From Halichondria panicea (lineage: Eukaryota; Porifera; Demospongiae; Suberitida; Halichondriidae), in the NCBI RefSeq assembly GCF_963675165.1, contig NC_087378.1, positions 2,949,525-3,013,524 on the forward strand: a stretch of 64,000 nt of DNA, read 5' to 3'. The notes beneath the pieces are model-generated. The model had not been told where the DNA came from, did no database searches, and worked only from the letters and a program-made list of their open reading frames with translations. Shown piece by piece: positions 48,391 to 60,700 of this stretch (position 1 is its first letter; the number at the start of each line of letters is the position of its first letter). A program made the position numbers and the translations under genes.

Positions 48391-51300
48391 TTACAAGTTT
48401 TGGAGTCTGATTAGCAAATCCTCCTTAAGTTGAAATTTGTGTTTGATAGTCAAAAGACCTTCCAACGTTTCTTCCAAAAATTTAACCACATTGTCCAGAT
48501 CTTCTTCCCAGCTAGTAGGATCTACACCGACCACCTCTTCATACAGTACACAGTAGGCCCTCTTAAATGCAGTTATCAGAAACTGATGATCTTGCTTATC
48601 CATACTGGTCATAGTACTATAAAAGATGTCCTCTTGAAATAGTTTGAATACTCTTGGCTTCAGCTGAGAATGAGCCAGTCCAGTATTTACAATTTTCTTT
48701 ATGCTTTCGATTGCTTTTGTGATATCTTCTTCAGACAGTTCTTCTGGTGGCTCCAACTGTCGAATAGCACTCTCAGCTCCTCCGTGATCGATCTGATGTA
48801 TTCGTTTGTAAATTTTGCAAACCACATCTGCCAGTAGGTCAGATGGATTAGCACCGGGATTGTGTTCAACCTCTGTCGGAAGGGCCCCTATTGCTAGATT
48901 TCCAGCTGTATGCATATCGCCTTTTCTTTTGAGATGTCTTTTTACCAGGCAGGCAATGACAATCAGTAATATGAACAAGAGAAGAAAAACAAAGCATCCA
49001 ATCACCGACACTATTATGATGATTTCATACAACTGTTCAGTGCTTAGGGGGCGACTTCTTGTATCTGTAGTGAAAAATTGTATTCATGCTTCTCAAACAA
49101 AAACAATCGTGGATAGCGAGCTCAGAAAGGATAATTATTTTTTTCTTCCACGATTCTTTTGACAGCTAGTGCGTGGTTAGTATAAGTGCGCTCTACACGA
49201 TACACATAGCTCAGAGGAGGTACGACAGGCACGGTGCAGCTTAAGTAATTAGCCTCTCAGCAATAACATTGTAACGTTAGTGTTTAATCAGAGACTAATT
49301 GCTAGAGCTCATTTTCTGTTATTAGATATGCATTTGTCATGCTGCACTGCACCTGTCGTACCTCCTCTGCATAGCTACATGTACAAACACAAATTGGTAG
49401 GGACTTACCCAGAACACGTGACTTGTCACTTTTTGGTCCCATTTCCAGATTTTGAGTAATGAGGGCAACTTGCAGTGTAAATTCTGTATCCAAAATTGCC
49501 TGAGGGGGGGCTCTCTCCAGATAAATTATATTTTCAGTGTTAATAAAACCGTCTTTTGTAATTATTGGGATAGTACTTGTCGGATTGTTGAGAGGCGTGT
49601 ACTCAATGTAGAGGTTAACATCAATCGGAATTACGTCATGCAGTTTAATGTCGAAAAAGATGTTTCCCTCTTGAGTAACACTTACTGTCATACCTGAAAA
49701 TCCACCTGCATGTGTTTTTGGGATCATGATAATCAGTGGAACCCTCCCCCTCATAATCCCTCGACGTATGAAATAGTTTACAATACACCCTCATGGAATT
49801 TTTGCATTACATGTTATACTAGAGCACTAAAGTGCAAACCCTCGGCTGGTGACATGATTATAAAGAAACCAGAAATATAATGCAGTGCCATATAGTGATG
49901 TTGTTATCACGTATGACTTGCACAGCAACTAAGGAGCAATAAAACTAAACCAGACTGGAGGCATGCTGAAACATTTGAGAACAGGTAGTGGTACTATATG
50001 CACTGTGGATTAGGATCACAGCAAAGAAGCCTGGAGTCTCAGAGAAGTATGGCTCCAGGTCCTGTGGAGTAGGATCCCAGTCAGCTAAAAGCAGGAGCTA
50101 TAATTCAAGCTTTCTACTTTAGTGACCCTGTTCCATTGTTCCTGGTATATACAGCTTTCTACTTTAGTGACCCTGTTCCATCGTTCTTGGTACAGGATCA
50201 CTTCAGTTATAAGTAACGCATGTGCAAGTTCTGTTCAAGCTACATTTTGCTCGCTTTTATTAGACAACGAAGCTTTAACACCGAAAGCTGCCACTATCCA
50301 AAGTACTAACTTGTTGTGTGGAGGCTACTCATGCTGTAAACGCAGTGCTAGAACATCCAGGTAAGCAGACCTAGTCACAAGCTTCTTAGCTTTTGCTCGA
50401 CAAAAAAGCTTTAACATCAAAATCTGCCACTATTTAAATCAAGATATTGTTGTGTGAAGGCTATCCATGCTGTAAACGCAGTGCTGTGGCATCCAGGTGA
50501 GTAGAAAAGCCGATCACAAACAAACAAACAAACAAACAAACCAACCGACTACTATACCCGTGGCCGCCCACGCGCCTCGGGTAATAACTTAGAACCTAAC
50601 TATATACATGTAGGTTGTAGCAAAGGCTTATAAAGAGAAGTGGGCATGCAACTCGTGATCGGGCTATTCTCAGAATCAGCACTTTTTATCTGTTACTATA
50701 TAAGACATTCCACGTGGGAGGAATGCTCTACTGGTTTCTATCGTGTAGCTAGAAATTTCTGCGGCCCAAAAATTCTGCGAATAATTGTAAAAAAACCTTC
50801 TGCGAATTAAACTTTCAACTGTTAAATTAATTTGTTAATTTATTTGCGGATAATAATTATAGCAGAATTCGCAGAATTTTTGGGCCGCAGACATTTCTAG
50901 CTATATGGTATTTATAGTACATGTAGATCCTGTCTCTGATATGAAGTGCATGCCTTTCTCTTTATAAGCCCTTCGTTGTAGCAGAGATACAAAAGAAAGG
51001 GGATTGGAAACAACCGCCCACGCCCTATGTAAAAGGACTGACATCCGGTGAAGCACTCCGTGTAATTATTGCGCTCGCAAATAATTACATGGAAAAGTTT
51101 TATATCCCTGGTTTCTAGCTCTCCTATCCACTAGAGATCACTCAGGGCCTGGGAGATACTTGAGAGAAGTAAGCTTATACCACTGACAAGCTCTAAGTCC
51201 GTTGTCTTTACTCTGTTTCCAATTTTTTTGAGTTTAGCTTGAATTACTCTATGTCAACTTTTCTCTGTCCCTCTTGTGAAGTCAAAACAGCAAAGGACAT

Positions 51301-53125
51301 TGCTTGACTTGGTTATTATGTATCTAAGTGCTACATAGAATGGCTTCATGCTATAAATAAGCTGTACTGTTCATAAACGTTTGCAGTATAGTCCTTCAAA
51401 CTGCTTTAGTATACTTTTAGACACGCCACGGGCCTGTCCCTCCTACGACTTCATAGTAAAGGCTATTTCTTCTTGCATAGCATTTATTTGTCTAGTAATA
51501 GTGGCTGCATGGCTTAGTCGACTTTTTAGAGCTAAATTCTCTTTACTTTTTAGAAAAATCAACATTAAAAATGATCAATTTCACTGTTTCTATGTACAGC
51601 ACATTGTAGAGCAGTCAAGACTGGTAATGAGCATGCTGACTATAAATATAATCCTTTGTAGTTTTAGCCACGCCCTATAACACGGAATGCTTCACGCAAA
51701 AATTTCGTAAAAATTTCGTTTCCAATCCCCTTTCTTTTGTATCTCTGGTTGTAGTAATGTTACACCATAATTTACACATGTTATGTCATTGACCAACATA
51801 TATACATGTAGTGGGTTCTGTTTAGCTAGTGACATCACGCACTACATGTTTAGAGAATCCCATTAAGGTGCAGGGCTCTCTGCTTACCTAAAATAGCCAG
51901 TGTGGTATTGGCAAACATGGTGGCTGGGACTGACCCACTGGCTTCACTAGGAGGGATTCGAGCCTCACACCTCACAATTCCATTGTCAATCACTCCAGTA
52001 GATCTGATGGTCATTTCAGTTGTGATGCTAGTTACACCATTACTGGTGCTACGGCCTGTAACCTCGGTGCTATATTTGCCTGAACCAATGGTTTGAACAT
52101 CCCTCACATCACCATGCCACCAGAAAATTTCAAGGCTAGAGGCAAACTGTTCAGACGCAGTCGCTGTGCATGTGAATATGACGCTATCTTCATTTGTGGC
52201 AAGTACGTCGTTGTTCTGTAGCGTAACCACTTGAGGTGTAGGGGGCTGTGGAATTCTCGGGAGATCTAAGTGGATCATTAAAAAAACATTGTAATAATAA
52301 CATAACATGCATGTTAACACATTGACAGTGACATCATAATGATACAGTGTGTGCAGAAACACGTACATACCAAACACCACCAAGGAGAGGTTAACGGATC
52401 TTGTCTGTTCATATACCATTTCACCATCAGCTCTATTTCCACCCTCCACCCCCAAGACACATACATAATCACCAGCATCAGCAGGAGAAACGTCAGAGAT
52501 TATGAGTGATAAATCTCCTCTGTCAATACTATAGTGACCACTGTTGCTGTTATCATTTCCAGAAGTATGACCACCCCGGAGGCTGATCGTCATTCCTGTA
52601 TTGACATAAGACCACTCAACTGTGTAAAAACCAATCAGTTTGCCAGGCTGAATGGCACAACTTAGGCGAGCTTTAGTTCCAGATGCAACAGGGAAAAGAG
52701 TTGGCACACCCATCAAATCTTGATACACTGGGAACGCTGCAAGGCGAAAAGAACTTAATTATGGAGCCGTAAAAAGGTAAATGCAACAAACCAGGGAAAT
52801 ATTTTGGATCGCTTTCTCGTTGGTTATTTGGATTACTTTGTGTTCCACATGTGTACATACCTTCGAGGTCACGAGTAATACTAAATGCTATGTTGCTGCT
52901 ACCCGGTTGACGATTAATTTCCACTCTCGGCATAACATCAAACAGCGAGGTTCCGTTAAGCCAGAAGAAAGCATTTGGTTCACTAGTTCCTGTTTGTTCG
53001 TTGCGGCACTCAAGTGTAAGCACATTAATGTTTATTGTGCCAACTATTAGCAGGTCGAATTTCTGAGACAACGTTATACTTGGCAGGAGCAAGCACAAAA
53101 TGGTAACTGTCCTTGCAAAGTTCAT
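48391..53125 (-). CDS. Ig-superfamily receptor A: 3 Ig + FN3-like + TM + helical tail, 682 aa
   Basis: Five exons close in phase: 53125-52792, 52736-52371, 52265-51888, 49705-49409, 49064-48391. Every internal boundary is phase 1, the pattern of shuffled extracellular modules. Exon 1 gives a signal peptide (MNFARTVTILCLLLPSITLS) and Ig1 (LECRNE...EGMYTCGT). Exon 2 is a V-type Ig (LSCAIQ, VEWSYV, ADAGDYVCVLG). Exon 3 is Ig3 (FTCTAT, IFWWHG, GIVRCEAR). Exon 4 is a cysteine-free beta domain, FN3-like. Exon 5 has a transmembrane helix (FVFLLLFILLIVIACLV), a basic stop KRHLKRK, and a cytoplasmic part of about 180 residues that looks all-helical. It contains LAHSQLKPRVFKLFQEDIFY and WEEDLDNVVKFLEETLEGLL. 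I do not recognise that domain. A cell-surface recognition or adhesion receptor is inferred. No paralogue-level name can be given. Confidence 0.88.
49212..49370. mobile_element. hAT-like palindromic MITE in the receptor A intron
   Basis: Inverted ends cagaggaggtacgacaggca and tgcacctgtcgtacctcctc, about 158 bases, flanked by the direct repeat catagct on both sides. Same family as the element at 16811. Confidence 0.8.
49824..50588 (+). repeat. R2 dispersed repeat, long copy
   Basis: Runs from agcactaaagtgcaaaccct to gcccacgcgcctcgggtaat. It contains two successive partial bodies, a local duplication of agctttctactttagtgacc (about 50111 and 50151), and an (ACAA)n run near 50518-50540. Lies in the third intron of receptor A. 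Confidence 0.7.
50747..50907. mobile_element. MITE with long terminal inverted repeats
   Basis: About 36 bases at each end pair: tagctagaaatttctgcggc on the left against gccgcagacatttctagcta on the right, with an ttctgcgaa-type continuation inward. Lies in the third intron of receptor A. Confidence 0.8.
50987..51746. mobile_element. 760-base DNA element with 28-base terminal inverted repeats
   Basis: The left end gagatacaaaagaaaggg continuing gattggaaac is inverted relative to the right end tttccaatcccctttctttt ending gtatctc. Subterminal ccacgccctat occurs near both ends. Interior open frames lack transposase features. It is probably non-autonomous. In the third intron of receptor A. Confidence 0.85.
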
Positions 53126-54777
53126 TTTCTTAACAATTACACAAGATAAGATAATCACACGCTATAGATACATTAATGGGATCCTAATATAGCAGCTAAA
53201 TTCAATCAGCTAGGCACAAAATAATCTTACTTACTTTAGTGGTATCTATAGCTTGAGCTTTCCTGTTTCAACGCAGGAAGTAGATGAATTCAATCTACCC
53301 AGTTTTAGGGGTTGACCCATCTATAATATTTTCCCTGATTTTTGTCAGTGTAACAGTAGATAACCAATTATTATGCCTCGAGGCGTAGCCGCACGAGGGA
53401 TACGGTAAAGCTGACTGTGTGTGTGTCTGTCTGTGTGTGTGTGTGTGTATTCCAGCTATAACTGCTCAACGGTTACAATGCGACGAAAACTAACAGCTTC
53501 TATAGGCTTCTAGCCACGTTCTCTTGGATTTTGATTCGTGGATTAGCAAACTAAAGCTTCTTTCTCGAGTTATGGCTAGTTTGACTCACATTGAAGGCTG
53601 TTGCAGTCTCTTCAGAATCTTTCATAGCATCATCTGTCCGCACAAACTTTCTATTCAACATATGAGTTAGCCTTGCACTAAAGCGCTAGCTTTTTGTTAG
53701 CTACAATACTCAGAAAATATCTGTTAAAACAGCTAGCTAGCAGTACAGTAGCCATTTGTAAAATTGATCTCTTTGGACACACCCTTTAATTATTCCTGTG
53801 GATGTAATGCGCATGCGCGCTCATTCCCCATGTGTGAGAAAATAATATCCAAGATCCAGATCCAGATCCTCCTGGCAGAATCATCTTTGTCTTGAGGGCC
53901 TGGTAAGCCACAAAACACTACCATATAACAATATAGATAACAATATGCATGTACACAGGTCTTTTCTTCTTAGATATTATATACACTGAACTACAGATCC
54001 TGGAAGAATCAATTTTCTTCTTTCTTGATGTCCTGGTAAGCCACATAATACAAAAAATAATAACTTACAATAGATGCATGTAAATAAGTCTTTTCTTCTC
54101 AGTGACTTTATATAGATAAGCTAACTTTAATATAAAATTCATTATAGATAACACTCTAATACTTTTGAGCGAAAGCAAAAACATGGCGAGAGGCATTAGC
54201 ACAGCGCCAGCTTGAACACTAGTTACAGCATGATTGGCAGGTATAATCATCTCCTTGTCATGCCATGATGGCATAGTTCAAGAGTCATGTGGTACTTGTT
54301 GCATTTTGAGTGGGCAGATCAAAGGAAACACTGTGCCAATATCTGCCATATGGCACAGGTCAAGCCTTGAACTGTGCCAATATCTAGATACTGGCATAGT
54401 AAGTTACCCACCCTCCACCGAGTAACCTGAAACGGTCCCTTCTAGTTGTCCTATAAAAGGAGTGATGTGTACACGGAAAGGAATGCACAAGGAATGCAAC
54501 AAATCATGTATCATTACTAGGATTGTGCAGTATCCACCTTCTGATCCTTCAATGACAACGTTCATGATATAAGAAATAATTATTATACAACCGTAGTTAT
54601 ATATATATAGTGGACAAGACAAGACAAGAGAATATGTGGGGTGGGTGTTGTGCAATACAAACATAATAATTATAATATTATACTATAATTAAACAATTAT
54701 ACTCCTATAACACAAGCGATGTATCAATTAAGTTGGCTGCATCACAGCAGAGTGCTAACTTCTCCTACTTGTTCAGT
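53126..54777. other. Intergenic gap between the two Ig-receptor genes
   Basis: Holds the receptor A promoter side and the receptor B 3' side, plus a diverged R1 copy (53372-53830). Near 54230-54400 there are repeats of tgtgccaatatct and gccatatggcac-type inverted motifs. No gene seen. Confidence 0.5.
53372..53830 (+). repeat. R1 dispersed repeat, diverged copy
   Basis: Starts ttatgcctcgaggcgtagcc with a gatacggtaaag continuation and shares the taggcttctag, tcttggatttt and cactaaagcgctagct blocks with R1. The right end differs from the other copies. Confidence 0.6.
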
Positions 54778-57700
54778 TCACTTTGTTTGGAAAGGAGGTT
54801 GAAAATGTGGGCTATTATCCAGCTCCAAATCTTCAAACGACGAGCCACTATGTCTCAGATTCTTTTTTTCATACTTGATGGTGAATTGGATAGGGTTGGT
54901 GGCGTGAGGCAAGCTAGTGTGGAACACCTCCTCCCTGCTGGTAGGTGGTTGAAATTGAATCTCCTCGTATGGGTTTTTGATAGGGTCTGCAGGGAAGACA
55001 TAACAATTTAACTAATAATGAAACCACTGAAGTTTCATAATATACCGTGGCCATCTGTACTGTGATCTGTAGAGTTTGTAGCTAGGCAGCAGCAATACCC
55101 GATCGGATTCCTTGTCAAAAAGCGCTTCTTTCTATAATTATATGCTGTAAAACATATAAACTCCTACCAGCTAAAAGTTAGCATTTTCCATGCAGAGTTA
55201 AACTCCTACCAGCTAAAAGTTAGCATTTTCCATGCAGAGTCCCTGTCAAGGCTGTCATACTTGTCAACCACATAAAGCATAAATGAAGCCATAATTGACT
55301 ACATTACTTCCGGGGCCGAACTCAAAGCAAATGGCTGCTTTGCAGACACTTTTGCAGCTGGCGTTTTAGTGCAGAGCTAACTACGAAGTAGAGCAAAAAC
55401 ATGTGCTCGAAGACAATTTTTTTTTGCTACGAACAACTTATGAAGAGGCTGCAATGGCATTCCAAGTAAGCAAAACTAGGTATAACTTGAGAACAAAGTA
55501 TTATTTTGCAAATCCACATACTGTATTTACTTGATTAAACACCTGGGCGTTTATTTCAGATTTTTTTTTTTTTTTACGAGGAGGGCGTTTAATCCAGGAG
55601 GGCGTTTATTGTTATGTCTCCTCCAAAACTCTTGCACAGCAGCAGTTATTGTGCTCTTCTTGGGCTGCTGTCTCAGCTTAAATTAAGTCAAAGGAGTGCC
55701 CTCTGTATCGGTATCTCTCTCTCTGCCATCAATGCATCGTAAAAAAGTATTTTTATTCTATGCTGCCACACCTGCAACTGGTTCCACGTGCTATTTCAGC
55801 TCCACCCACAGTGCCACGCCCCATCATGGGCGATTATTCAAAATGGGCGTTTATTGACAAAGACAGAGCTTTTACCCTGGGCGTTTAAACGAGATGGGCG
55901 TTTATTCAAGGAGGGCGTTTAATCAAGTAAATACGGTACTGAAATCCAAGAAAACCTGACTAAAAGCCTTTTACTTATTGGTCAATGAGCAGCTGTAGCA
56001 GTCACTTCTACTTTAATGATACCTCGCTGCGCATGCGCACATAATTATAATAAGCTCAAAATTCTGAGGCCACAAAAATGCATTTAAAAAAACAAACGTA
56101 CACTTCACCCTACCACTACCACTTACCATGGATAGTAAAGGAAAACATATCATGCGCACCAAAGTTTCAATAGAGTCTGGATGGTACAATCCTACGTACG
56201 ATTTTTAATTCATTAGAGGCTGTTTTTTAAGCTTTATTTTTGTACCTCAAGATCATTTTTTCAGCGTTCAAGCCAATGAAGTGAGCTATTTCGGTACATA
56301 AAAACATAAGCTTCCATGGTAGTGGTTGCCATAAAGTTTGGATGGTGTATTGTACCCAAAAATGTGTTTCTACCTTGGGTTGAGTTGTTTTCAGAAGCTC
56401 TATTGCTCCATAAGGATGGATTAGTGAGCGGTACATAAAAACATAAGCTTTCCAATGATAGTGGTGCCATAAAGTTTGGATGGTGTATTGTACCCAAAAA
56501 TGTGTTTCCACCTTGGGTTGAGTTGTTTTCAGAAGCTCTATTGCTCAATAAAAGGTCTAAGCATAAGGATGGATTAGTGAGTTACACTCTGTTTTAAGTG
56601 AAGTTCTTGTCTACTATATATACAGAGAAGGTTGGACACGTGTCATAATGTTTACGGAGGAAATGTGTGTGTATGGAGAGATGTACGGAAACTTACACAG
56701 AACAGTAGCTATCCTAGCTAAGCTAAACGACTGCAAACGATTTTAGCAATTCATACTAGTAGTAAATGATGCTAAAAATACCCAGTGATTCTAAAAAGTG
56801 ATTAGCATAGTCACACTCGAAGCAATGAACCATAATAGTTCAAGTTGTTGCTACACTTCCCTTTATCTTGATGTAGCAGATATACATTGTAGTAATCATA
56901 GTATTAAACTACTACGACTCATAAACGAACAGGAGATACATGTACTATACAAGAGATAAAAAAGTAAGAATGGAAGAGTTAGATAAAATGCTGACTCAGC
57001 TGGATCGAAAAGGCTCGGTTTTAACATGTCATTAATGATTTTGTAGTGATCGGAACATCCAATCCTGATTTCCAATAACTTTTATATCATGCATTTTAAA
57101 GCGATAGTCTTTTTAGAATATGAAGCAAAAAGCTCGTAAGAAAAGGTGCAAGTCATCCTTAACCAGATCCCACTCTCTCTCAATAAAACAAAAGCATCTA
57201 GGAAGACATGAATTCAAAAATGTCATCCATAAGACACGTACACGTAGTAACCACACCATATTATAATTATACGCGTTTATTTTTATGTTGGCATGTGTAC
57301 ACTGTAGTTTTTGTTACTCTCTGCGAATCCACTTTAAACTTTGCAGTACAGTTATGATTAGTGTCAAGACTCATACATGTACGTACAAAGAGAGTTCAAT
57401 AAGATTAATAACACATTTTATCGTGTTTATATGTAGCCTAGATAAATAATTGATCTAGCTTTTTCATGATATCCCTTTAACTACACTGTCCACAGTGTCT
57501 AATATGAGCTTAGAGTTCGAGCTTGACGTACTCATATCTATGTAGCCTCGATTTCACACCACAATGAAGGGCCTGGAATCGAGGCTAAGATAAGCAAGTG
57601 GGATTGAGACGTATGACGTAACGCGTTTTCAATCCCTTTCCTATTACTATCTATGCACTTACTGAGCACATCAAGTTCTCACCTGGAGTCACAGGGGAAG

Positions 57701-60700
57701 AGTGAGGTTCCTGTTGATGGTCGTCACCCCATTGAGCCAGCTCCTTGTGTTTGAGAGAGTCAGTCTCAGCGTAGACCTCTCTTACACTTTCCAAATCTTC
57801 TTGACTCCACGTCCCACGACTGTTCCCACTACGACTGCTCCTACGACTGCTACCACTGCGACTGTTAAATGAACAAACACACCTATGAAGTTTACTCACA
57901 AAATACCACAGATTACACCAAACCATGCATTTGGGACAGCAGCAATGACAAGTTAGGCATGTGACGATTATGCGAGCATAATTTTGAGAATTTAATAGGC
58001 AGCTTCTAGAAGTTGTGCGGGAATAAACGGACAAGTGGGTGGGAATAATTTTCCCATGTGGATAGAATTCTAAATAACGTACATTTACCGTTTGTGTGTT
58101 AGCTAGCTAGGTTTCTATTTCAGCATGGAATCTGGAGAGATTAGCAGTAGGGTTAGTGCCCCTCCTAGCACAACAGGCACCATTGTAACTGATTCTAATA
58201 CAGCTAAAGCCAGTTCCCAAGAGTCATAATAATTAGTCCTGTGCGTGCGCAGCAGGGGTAGGAGTGATTGCATTGTGAATGATAATGTTGTTAAAATGAA
58301 AGCACCGCGGGTGCTGATGCCTCGGTGGAGGTGCCAAAACTACACAACATAAAGCATACACACATACTGAATCAATATCATGATGAACATCTTGCATGCA
58401 GAATCCAGAATCACAGGAAAAGAGTGGGTAATGATCGACCATGATCGTTGTTAAAAACGATCGATGCTAAAAGTAAAAGTCTAAAATTATAATGGCTGCA
58501 TGCATTAGCAGAGCCTTGCAGCTCTCTTCTCACTCTTGCAGCTACTAATAGCTAGCGTTCTAGTGCAGAGCTAACTACGTAGCAACACTTGGTGAACAAA
58601 TTTTGCTACGCACTATTCTAAAAAGGCTGTAATGGCATTCCAAGTAAGCATAACTCGAGAACGAAGCATTATTTTGCAAATCCACAAATTAAAATCCAAG
58701 AAAACATGACTAGAAGCCTATAGAAACTCTTACTTGCACTTTATTGATCCTTGAGCAGCTGTAGCAGTCTACACACAGGCACACACACAAATACACTACC
58801 GTATACCTCGCTTGTGCATGCGCACTGAGGCATAACTACTAACTTGTTGCGTGAAGGCTATCTTGCTGTAAACGCAGCGCTATGGAATCCAGGTGAGTAG
58901 ACTCATGTGTTACAAACAAATAAACAAACCAACGGATTACTATACCCGTGGCCGCTCCACGCGCACCTCGGGTAATAACATGCAGATGGGAATGAGAATT
59001 ACTACACCAGCATGATTCATCTTCAAATATTTTCTTCAATAATAACTTATTATATTATATTATAGCTAAGCAAAATAATGTCCCTGTAGGATGATTGTAA
59101 GCATGCATGACTACCAATAAGGGACGCTCATGTACCTGTACATTTACCTTGAGTGGATGGACTTGTCGCTCCGCTCACTGTTGTGACTCCTGCTACTCCG
59201 CCCACTACTGCTGCTGGTGTCACTGTTGTAGCTGGATCTACTTATACTCCTGGTCAACGTATCTCCCTTAACGCTCCCACTTTCATGGAAGTAAGGGCTA
59301 GCAGTCAATGAACGAAGCGGCTGTTTCTTGCGCATGTAGTGGACGCACAGTCCCAGTAGAACACTCCCTACTATGAACAGGCCTATAACCGCCACCAAAA
59401 AAATGCCCAAAAGGACCTGAGTGATCGTGCTCTCAGGAGAGTTTTTCGAATCTTCAGGAAACTGTGGACACTCACAGTCACTGCCTGTAATGCTAGAAGG
59501 AAGCTCATTGGGTAGTGCTGTGTGTGTATGTATATGTGTAAAGATGAAAAGGGAATTTGAGTGGGCTGATATACCAGAAGAGGATAGCCAGGGTCAAAAG
59601 TTCTTAAGTAAAATATGCTTCCGAAGGACTTTAATTGCATTTCGATCATCTACTCTTTCTTTGCTTCAGTCACAATGCAAGATTGGAGGTATTAAATAGA
59701 TCAGAATGCATGCAATTAAAGTCCTCCGGAAAATTTTTTATTGACCCTGACTATTCTCTTCTGGGCTGGTACTGTGCATGTAAATGTAGTGCCAAACTAC
59801 TGGGTAAAGGTCGTCATAATAGTAAGCAACAAGCAAGGTACACGTTACATGTAGATAGAGAATAACACCAAAAGGGAATTGAACTTACTTATTTTCTCAG
59901 TCTCAGGAGTCAGTTTCCCCACAATATCATCAAACTTGAGAGCAATACTGACCCCAAATTGCCTAAACTGCGGTAGCTGGTCTTCTGGTATTGAAATATC
60001 AATAAAATTTGTGTTTTTGAATGAAGGATGGATTATTTCCCTCTGTTGAACGACGGCAGTGTTGAATATGAACTTGACTATTAGTGAGAACACTCCAGGG
60101 ATGACAGCGGGCAGGGGGGCTCGAATGCGGACATTGCCGTTGGTCTCAGATGTTAGTGTCACAGGGAAGTTATTAGCTGTACATGTGTGTTGAGTGAATA
60201 TTGCCACCACTAACAACCTTAATCATATGGACATAGCCACCTTAATCATATGGACATAGCCACAACCAATTACTATAATAATGTTCAAGAATTATGTCTA
60301 TGTCTACATCTGTATGCTAATTGTATAATTATGCCCTAAATAACACCAGAATGCTTTAACAACTCAGGGTGTCATACAGGGGGGAAGGGGATACTCCCCT
60401 CCGGCTCTAATCCCCCCCTCACCGCATTCAGGTACTATAGTTATTTGACTGAGTGTCCATAGCTGGTAATGTTACATACCAGCAGGGTATTGAAGTAACA
60501 GTTTACCTTTTTTTAGCAAAATGTTTTGGTTACTTTTCAAAAGCATGCCTTATTTCCCCCCTCTATTTCAAAATCCTGTATGACACCCTGCAACTGATAC
60601 ATAATTATATATAAGGCAGCTGCCTTCTAGACCCATTAACACATTGAATGTAAGCAGTCTGTTGGTAGGGTGGGGCATGGGTCCAGAAAGCAACGTACAG

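Noticed and set aside
52865-52875. gtatgt donor-like site inside receptor A exon 1
   Set aside because: Splicing there would delete the conserved EGMYTCG cysteine of Ig1; the downstream donor at 52791 keeps phase.
53146-53158. Upstream in-frame start for receptor A
   Set aside because: It depends on GTG, not ATG; the ATG at 53125 gives a clean signal peptide.
56227-56548. Two overlapping about 95-codon minus-strand frames
   Set aside because: Both are translations of the 140-base tandem repeat.
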